From NCBI GenBank assembly GCA_023703615.1, contig CP097971.1:336315-400314 (forward strand): a DNA stretch of 64,000 bases. Reading direction: 5' to 3'. Below are positions 59,787 through 64,000 of the stretch, in pieces. The translations under genes were made by a program, and so were the position numbers. Numbering within the stretch: position 1 is the stretch's first letter; every line of letters starts with the position of its first letter. Under the pieces are notes generated by a model. The model ran no database searches, had not been told where the DNA came from, and worked only from the letters and a program-made list of their open reading frames with translations. Source of the stretch: SAR86 cluster bacterium (lineage in GTDB: Bacteria > Pseudomonadota > Gammaproteobacteria > Magnimaribacterales > D2472).

Positions 59787-61043
59787 TTAATTAATTTTTT
59801 TTATTTTTATTTTCGTGATTATGTTGTCTTCTATTTGTATTACTTCAAATCTATAGTTGTCAATTTGAACGCAAAGACTTGATTGAGGAATTTGATCAAG
59901 ATACTCAGTTATTAAACCATTTATTGTTTTAGAACTATCTTCAGGAACACTCCAATTAACAAAATTATTTAAATCTCTTATCCTTGAATTACCATCTGTA
60001 ATAATTGAGCCATCTTTCTTTATATCAAATTCCTTTTTGAGTTCTTCTCTGGCATTACCAAATTTGCCAACAATCTCCTCCAAAATATCCTCTAATGTTA
60101 CAAGACCTTGAATCTCACCATATTCATCAACCACCAGCGCCATATTTCTATCAAGCTTCTGAAATTCTCGCAACTGCTTCATTAATTCAGTTGATTGAGA
60201 AACAAAATATGTTTCAAGTAAAAAATCTTTTATTTCTGCTTCTACTTCAAAATTATCTAAAAAGGAATGAGAATCTTTTAGATGTAGAATTCCAATCACA
60301 TTATCAATATTTTCTTGATAAACAGGAAGTTTTGAATAGGATGATGACTCAACAATACTTCTTGCATTTTCATTGTTTGCATTAATATCTATTCCTATAA
60401 TTTCAGAGGTTGGAATCATAATATCTTCAACTATAAGTTCTTCCATACCGAGCACAGAAGATAATATTCCTCTATATTGTTTTGGAATTAGCTCTCCAGA
60501 TTCTTCAAGAAGAGTTTTAAGTTCTTTAGTATTTAGATTATCATTTTCAGCCAAGTCAATTGAACTTATGTTAAATAAACTTAAAATTTTTGAACTTATA
60601 ATATTTATTAAATAAATTAATGGATTAAAAATTTTTAGAAGTATTTTAAGAATTATTGATGAATTTGTAGCGAAGCTTTCTGGTTTGATTGCGGCAATAG
60701 TTTTGGGTGTAATTTCTGAAAATATTAAAATAACTATTGTTAGTATTACCGAACCTAATAAAACGTTTCCGCCAAAATAATTTATCATAATTATTGTTAC
60801 GATTGCAGATGCTAAAATATTTGCAAAATTATTACCTATTAGAATAGTTGATAAAAGCTTATCCGGCCTTTTCAAAAGTTTTAATGCCCTTTTTGCGCCT
60901 CTGTCTGGTTTTTTTGCTAGGTTCTTTAACTTAATTTTGTTTGCAGCCATCATTCCAGTTTCTGAGCCTGAAAAAAAACCACTTAAAATTAATAAAGAAA
61001 TTAAGACTAGTATTAAAAAAAGAAATGAGGGATCTTCTTGCAT
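59787..61043 (-). CDS. corB: CorB/YfjD family CNNM-CBS membrane protein
   Basis: 418 residues: CNNM/DUF21 membrane domain (SGFFSGSETGMMAANKIKLKNLA, IFSEITPKTIAAIKPE), a CBS pair (LIVEDIMIPTSEIIGID, VDEYGEIQGLVTLEDILEEIVG) and a C-terminal CorC_HlyC transporter-associated domain. The family transports or regulates Mg2+/Co2+. In E. coli yfjD (corB) likewise lies beside ypjD, upstream of ffh-rpsP. Confidence 0.88.
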   Translation of the reverse strand: MQEDPSFLFLILVLISLLILSGFFSGSETGMMAANKIKLKNLAKKPDRGAKRALKLLKRPDKLLSTILIGNNFANILASAIVTIIMINYFGGNVLLGSVILTIVILIFSEITPKTIAAIKPESFATNSSIILKILLKIFNPLIYLINIISSKILSLFNISSIDLAENDNLNTKELKTLLEESGELIPKQYRGILSSVLGMEELIVEDIMIPTSEIIGIDINANNENARSIVESSSYSKLPVYQENIDNVIGILHLKDSHSFLDNFEVEAEIKDFLLETYFVSQSTELMKQLREFQKLDRNMALVVDEYGEIQGLVTLEDILEEIVGKFGNAREELKKEFDIKKDGSIITDGNSRIRDLNNFVNWSVPEDSSKTINGLITEYLDQIPQSSLCVQIDNYRFEVIQIEDNIITKIKIKKIN

Positions 61044-61047
61044 TAAA

Positions 61048-61614
61048 TTAATTATAAACTATGTAAGAATTTCCAATATAAGCTATTAAAACAGCGATCA
61101 TTGAAACGAGCATGCCTCTAGTAGCAAATTTAATAGATAAATTAAAATAACGCATTATTATTAATGATAATAAATAAACTACCCAAGCAATAACAGTAAA
61201 AACACTTTTTAATAATAAATTCGAAGAAATATTAGACTGTATACTGAAACCTGAAACTAAAGCTATAGTTAGAAACGAAAGCCCAATTCCTAATAAATAA
61301 AATACAATTCTATAGTTTTTTTCAATTGAAAATTCATTTATATCAATCAAATTTCCAGTTTTAATTTTTTTTATATTTCTCTCGAGTATTACTATTTCAC
61401 AATAAGCAATAAATAAAAACAATAAACATAAACCAGCTGCAATAAAATGAACTGTTGGTAAAAATTTAATGTAATCATAAATGTACAAATATGCACCAAT
61501 ATAAATTCCAGATGAAATAATTGCTGACAGATAAAGAGAATTTTCTCCCTTTACAGAAAATCTTATAATAAAATAAGTCACAATTGAGATTGTAACTTGG
61601 GTGATAAAACTCAT
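61048..61614 (-). CDS. YpjD-like membrane protein of the CcsA/CcmC family, short
   Basis: 188 residues and about six helices, against some 260 in E. coli YpjD. Identification rests on IRFSVKGENSLYLSAIISSGI, LLKSVFTVIAWVVYLLSLIIMRYF, overall hydrophobicity and position beside corB. The WGxxW heme-handling loop of CcsA proteins is not visible, so a cytochrome c maturation role is doubtful. Confidence 0.5.
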   Translation of the reverse strand: MSFITQVTISIVTYFIIRFSVKGENSLYLSAIISSGIYIGAYLYIYDYIKFLPTVHFIAAGLCLLFLFIAYCEIVILERNIKKIKTGNLIDINEFSIEKNYRIVFYLLGIGLSFLTIALVSGFSIQSNISSNLLLKSVFTVIAWVVYLLSLIIMRYFNLSIKFATRGMLVSMIAVLIAYIGNSYIVYN

Positions 61615-61712
61615 AAATTAACCTGAAATATAAACACTTTATATATTAACACTATCAATATTATCAAGGTTAACCTAAAATACATTTCTTTTTTACATTT
61701 AACGATATAAAT

Positions 61713-62210
61713 ATGGTAATTATTAGACTAGCTAGAAGCGGAGCAAAGAAGAATCCATACTATTTCATCACTGTTGCTGATGAAAGAAAACCTCGTGATG
61801 GATCATTCATTGAAAGACTTGGATTTTTTAATCCAAGTGCGCATGGACAAGAGGAAAGACTAAGAGTTGATCTTGAAAAATTAGAGGAATGGATCAAAAA
61901 AGGTGCTCAGGTTAGCAACAGAGTTAAATCACTTGTTAAAGAAGCAAATATGACTCCAGAAGAATTTCAAGCAAAGTTTGATGCAAAAAAAGCTAAATCT
62001 GAAGCAAAAAAAGTAGCTATTGCAGAAAAGTTAGCAAAAGAAGCAGAAGTAGCAGCTGAGGAAGAAGCTCCAGCAGAGGAAGCACCAGCTGAGGAAGAAG
62101 CTCCAGCTAAGGAAGAAGCTCCAGCAGAGGAAGCTCCAGCTGAGGAAGAAGCTCCAGCTGAAGAAGAAGCTCCAGCTGAAGAAGAATCTTCAGATGATAA
62201 AAAAAATTAA
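61713..62210 (+). CDS. rpsP: 30S ribosomal protein bS16 with a long acidic repeat tail
   Basis: 165 residues, about twice the 82 of E. coli. Residues 1-80 are a normal S16 ([30 protein letters not shown]). From about residue 110 the tail repeats [12 protein letters not shown] units to the end, then SSDDKKN. Such tails occur in some bacterial S16 proteins. The DNA of the tail shares an exact 45-base block with the last gene of the window. ffh, usually upstream, is missing. The end overlaps rimM by 17 bases. Confidence 0.95.
   Translation: MVIIRLARSGAKKNPYYFITVADERKPRDGSFIERLGFFNPSAHGQEERLRVDLEKLEEWIKKGAQVSNRVKSLVKEANMTPEEFQAKFDAKKAKSEAKKVAIAEKLAKEAEVAAEEEAPAEEAPAEEEAPAKEEAPAEEAPAEEEAPAEEEAPAEEESSDDKKN
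62063..62107 (+). repeat. 45-base direct repeat, copy 1 (rpsP tail)
   Basis: Identical base for base to 63852-63896 and in the same codon phase, encoding Ala-Pro-Ala-Glu-Glu units. It lies within a longer imperfect array covering about 62050-62185. Confidence 0.85.
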
Positions 62211-62730
62211 CATTGAAAATTTAATTTGCATTGGATCAATTGGTAAGCCCAAGGGCTTAAGTGGAGAGTTTTTTTTAAATTCCTACTCTTATCCTAAAGA
62301 AAATATTCTTAATTATTCAAATTTTATTTTTGAAAATGATTCACTTATTGATTTTAATATTTCATATGTAAAAAAGATAAACTCCAAATTTGTTGCTAAA
62401 ATCGAGCAGATAAATAACAGGGAAGATATAAAAAAATATACCAATGTTCTTATATATATTTTAAAAGCAGACTTACCGGAATTAGATGATAATAATTTTT
62501 ATTGGCATGAACTAATAGGGATGACTATTGTTAATGAGACCAAAAATGAAAATCTTGGTATTGTTGACGATATTGCCAACTTTGGTTCAAATGACTGTTT
62601 AGTTGTAAAATGCACAAGTGAGTCTATCGATAATCAAAATAGATTAATACCTTTTATAAGAGACATATATATAAAAGAGATTGTTTCTAAAGAAATGTTA
62701 ATTTTAGTTGACTGGGAAAAAAATTATTAG
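62194..62730 (+). CDS. rimM: RimM, 16S rRNA processing factor
   Basis: 178 residues. [23 protein letters not shown] opens the N-terminal barrel and [16 protein letters not shown] the PRC-barrel domain, ending in [14 protein letters not shown]. It helps mature the 30S head. Two bases separate it from trmD. Confidence 0.93.
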   Translation: MIKKINIENLICIGSIGKPKGLSGEFFLNSYSYPKENILNYSNFIFENDSLIDFNISYVKKINSKFVAKIEQINNREDIKKYTNVLIYILKADLPELDDNNFYWHELIGMTIVNETKNENLGIVDDIANFGSNDCLVVKCTSESIDNQNRLIPFIRDIYIKEIVSKEMLILVDWEKNY

Positions 62731-62732
62731 TC

Positions 62733-63449
62733 ATGCGTTTCAATATTATTACAATTTTTCCAAAAATATTTAATGCCTTAGATGATGGAGTTGCTGCAAA
62801 ATCTATTAAAGTTGATATCTATAACCTCAGAGAAAAAGCATTAAACAAACATGGTCAAATAGATGCTAAACCCTATGGTGGTGGTGAAGGTATGGTTCTA
62901 ATGCCAGAACCATTAAAAGATACACTCTTAAGAATTCCAAAAAAAAATAAAGGAAAAGTAATTTACTTGTCACCACAAGGAAATAAAATTGATCAAAAAA
63001 AAGTAATTGAATTAACTAAAAATAATGCATTAACTTTCATATGTGGAAGATATGAAGGTATTGATCAGAGATTTATTAATAAATATGTTGATGAAGAGAT
63101 CTCTCTAGGAGATTTTGTCTTAACTGGTGGAGAATTAGCAGCAATGTGCATAATTGATGCAATTTCAAGAAATTTATCAGGAACTCTTGGAAACAAAAAC
63201 TCACTAGTTAACGATACTTTCTACAAAGGTATGCTGAAAGGTCCAACTTATACAAGACCAGAAATATTTGAAAATGAAAACATACCAAAAGTTCTTCTTT
63301 CAGGGAATCATAAAAAAATACAAGAATGGAGAGAAAAACAGTCTCTTATTCAAACATATAAAAGAAGGCCTGATTTATTAGATAAATTAGAATTAACAAA
63401 AAAACAAAAAAAAGTCTTGGAAGAATTGCATTCTAAGGATATCCTATAG
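62733..63449 (+). CDS. trmD: TrmD, tRNA (guanine37-N1)-methyltransferase
   Basis: 238 residues. RFNIITIFPKIF, KPYGGGEGMVLMPEPL, the trefoil-knot SAM site ICGRYEGIDQRFI and SLGDFVLTGGELAA. It makes m1G37, which prevents +1 frameshifting. rplS, the usual next gene, does not follow. Confidence 0.97.
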   Translation: MRFNIITIFPKIFNALDDGVAAKSIKVDIYNLREKALNKHGQIDAKPYGGGEGMVLMPEPLKDTLLRIPKKNKGKVIYLSPQGNKIDQKKVIELTKNNALTFICGRYEGIDQRFINKYVDEEISLGDFVLTGGELAAMCIIDAISRNLSGTLGNKNSLVNDTFYKGMLKGPTYTRPEIFENENIPKVLLSGNHKKIQEWREKQSLIQTYKRRPDLLDKLELTKKQKKVLEELHSKDIL

Positions 63450-63468
63450 CACTTTTCAGGCATGATTT

Positions 63469-64000
63469 ATGAGTAATAACGACGATAATAAAAAAAAGGG
63501 CTTTTTTTCAAGATTATTCGGAGGAATTAGCTCTGTATCTGATAAAAAGACTGAAGAGGAAATTAAAAACGTAGCCTCTGAACTTCCTTCATTGACTTCA
63601 TTGAATAAATTGAAAAAAGCAGATATTGTGGAAACTGCTAAGAATTTTGGTCTTGATTTAGATATAAGTCTCACAAAAGTAAAACTACTAGAATCTTGGA
63701 AAACACATTTTAATTTAGAGGATAATTCAGCAGAAAAAGTTCCTGCAGAAGAAGTAAAAGCAGAAGCTCTAGCTGAAGAAGTTCCAGCTGAGGAAGAAGC
63801 TCCAGCAGAAGAAGTTCCAGCAGAAGAAGCTCCAGCAGAAGAAGTAAAAGTAGAAGCTCCAGCAGAGGAAGCACCAGCTGAGGAAGAAGCTCCAGCAGAG
63901 GAAGCTCCAGCAGAAGAGGCACCAGCTGAAGAAGTAAAAGCAGCTGCTGAAGAATCACAAGAGGAAGCTCAAGCAGAAGAAGTTTCAGCTGAAGAAGTAA
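63469..64000 (+). CDS. Acidic-repeat protein, incomplete at window end
   Basis: The frame from ATG 63469 is open through base 64000 (177 codons visible). Residues 1-40 contain KKGFFSRLFGGISSVSDKK, like the membrane-targeting start of FtsY (GFFSWL in E. coli). Residues about 43-78 (SLNKLKKADIVETAKNFGLDLDISLTKVKLLESW) resemble a SAP or Rho N-terminal helix pair. Then an Ala/Pro/Glu/Val repeat fills the rest. FtsY with an acidic A domain is one candidate, but the GTPase part is outside the window. A weak CAGG is the only ribosome site. Confidence 0.6.
   Translation, partial: MSNNDDNKKKGFFSRLFGGISSVSDKKTEEEIKNVASELPSLTSLNKLKKADIVETAKNFGLDLDISLTKVKLLESWKTHFNLEDNSAEKVPAEEVKAEALAEEVPAEEEAPAEEVPAEEAPAEEVKVEAPAEEAPAEEEAPAEEAPAEEAPAEEVKAAAEESQEEAQAEEVSAEEV
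63852..63896 (+). repeat. 45-base direct repeat, copy 2
   Basis: Exact copy of 62063-62107, 1,789 bases downstream in the same orientation and codon phase, inside an imperfect EEAPAEE-coding array from about 63730 to beyond 63990. Confidence 0.85.

Noticed and set aside
61667-61676. AGGTTAACCT palindrome upstream of rpsP
   Set aside because: Ten bases only, in AT-rich DNA, with no partner site or matching known operator; chance is likely.
63710-63958. Leucine-rich open frame on the minus strand
   Set aside because: It is the antisense of the Glu-Glu-Ala-Pro repeat, where GAA/GAG and CCA/GCA codons read as Leu/Gln-type codons on the other strand.

Overview
The window is a very AT-rich (roughly 30% GC by eye), tightly packed stretch of bacterial chromosome. 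Gene content and order are gammaproteobacterial: aspS-yebC-ybgC-tolQRAB-pal-cpoB, dapA-bamC-purC, an isc operon, ndk-rlmN-rodZ-ispG-hisS-yfgM-bamB-der, sdhCDAB-sucAB-lpd-sucCD, murJ-ribF-ileS-lspA-ispH and rpsP-rimM-trmD. Low GC, TTG/GTG starts, many 1-30 base gene overlaps and missing members of standard operons suggest a streamlined marine lineage of the SAR86 type. That assignment is inference; no rRNA is present to test it. No stretch longer than about 220 bases lacks a gene, and I saw no insertion sequence, prophage or CRISPR array.

Layout. 1-2.9 kb: 3' end of recA, a thiolase and the AMPylating pseudokinase SelO. 2.9-6.1 kb: an Anbu proteasome-like peptidase divergent from a circularly permuted ATP-grasp enzyme and an alpha-E protein; a sequence matching the glnA-type glutamine riboswitch precedes the latter pair. 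6.1-15.4 kb: proS (without editing insert), fmdB-type gene, aspS, yebC, a PD-(D/E)XK nuclease where ruvCAB normally lies, then ybgC, the complete Tol-Pal operon and tRNA-Lys. 15.4-22.3 kb: nucleotide-antiporter-like transporter, bepA, perM-like gene, bcp, dapA, bamC, purC. 22.3-25.3 kb: iscRSUA-fdx-iscX without hscBA, with an IscR operator inside the promoter. 25.3-33.2 kb: ndk to der. 33.2-44.1 kb: succinate dehydrogenase, 2-oxoglutarate dehydrogenase and succinyl-CoA synthetase, a continuous half of the TCA cycle. 44.0-50.7 kb: MATE exporter, acyltransferase with an apparent ATT start, pdxB, a winged-helix protein, msrB, murJ, ribF. 50.7-59.1 kb: ileS, lspA, ispH, ampD, ampG, a VanZ-like gene, groES-groEL and a clear terminator. 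59.1-64 kb: Urate_ox_N-type membrane protein, corB and ypjD-like genes, rpsP-rimM-trmD, and an acidic-repeat protein running off the window.

Most genes are core housekeeping. The least expected parts are (1) the apparent glutamine-sensing RNA on the ATP-grasp/alpha-E operon beside Anbu, (2) a resolvase-like nuclease in place of ruvCAB, (3) the probably leaderless, IscR-controlled isc operon without hscBA, (4) a 45-base exact repeat shared by the S16 tail and the last gene, and (5) the ATT-initiated acyltransferase.
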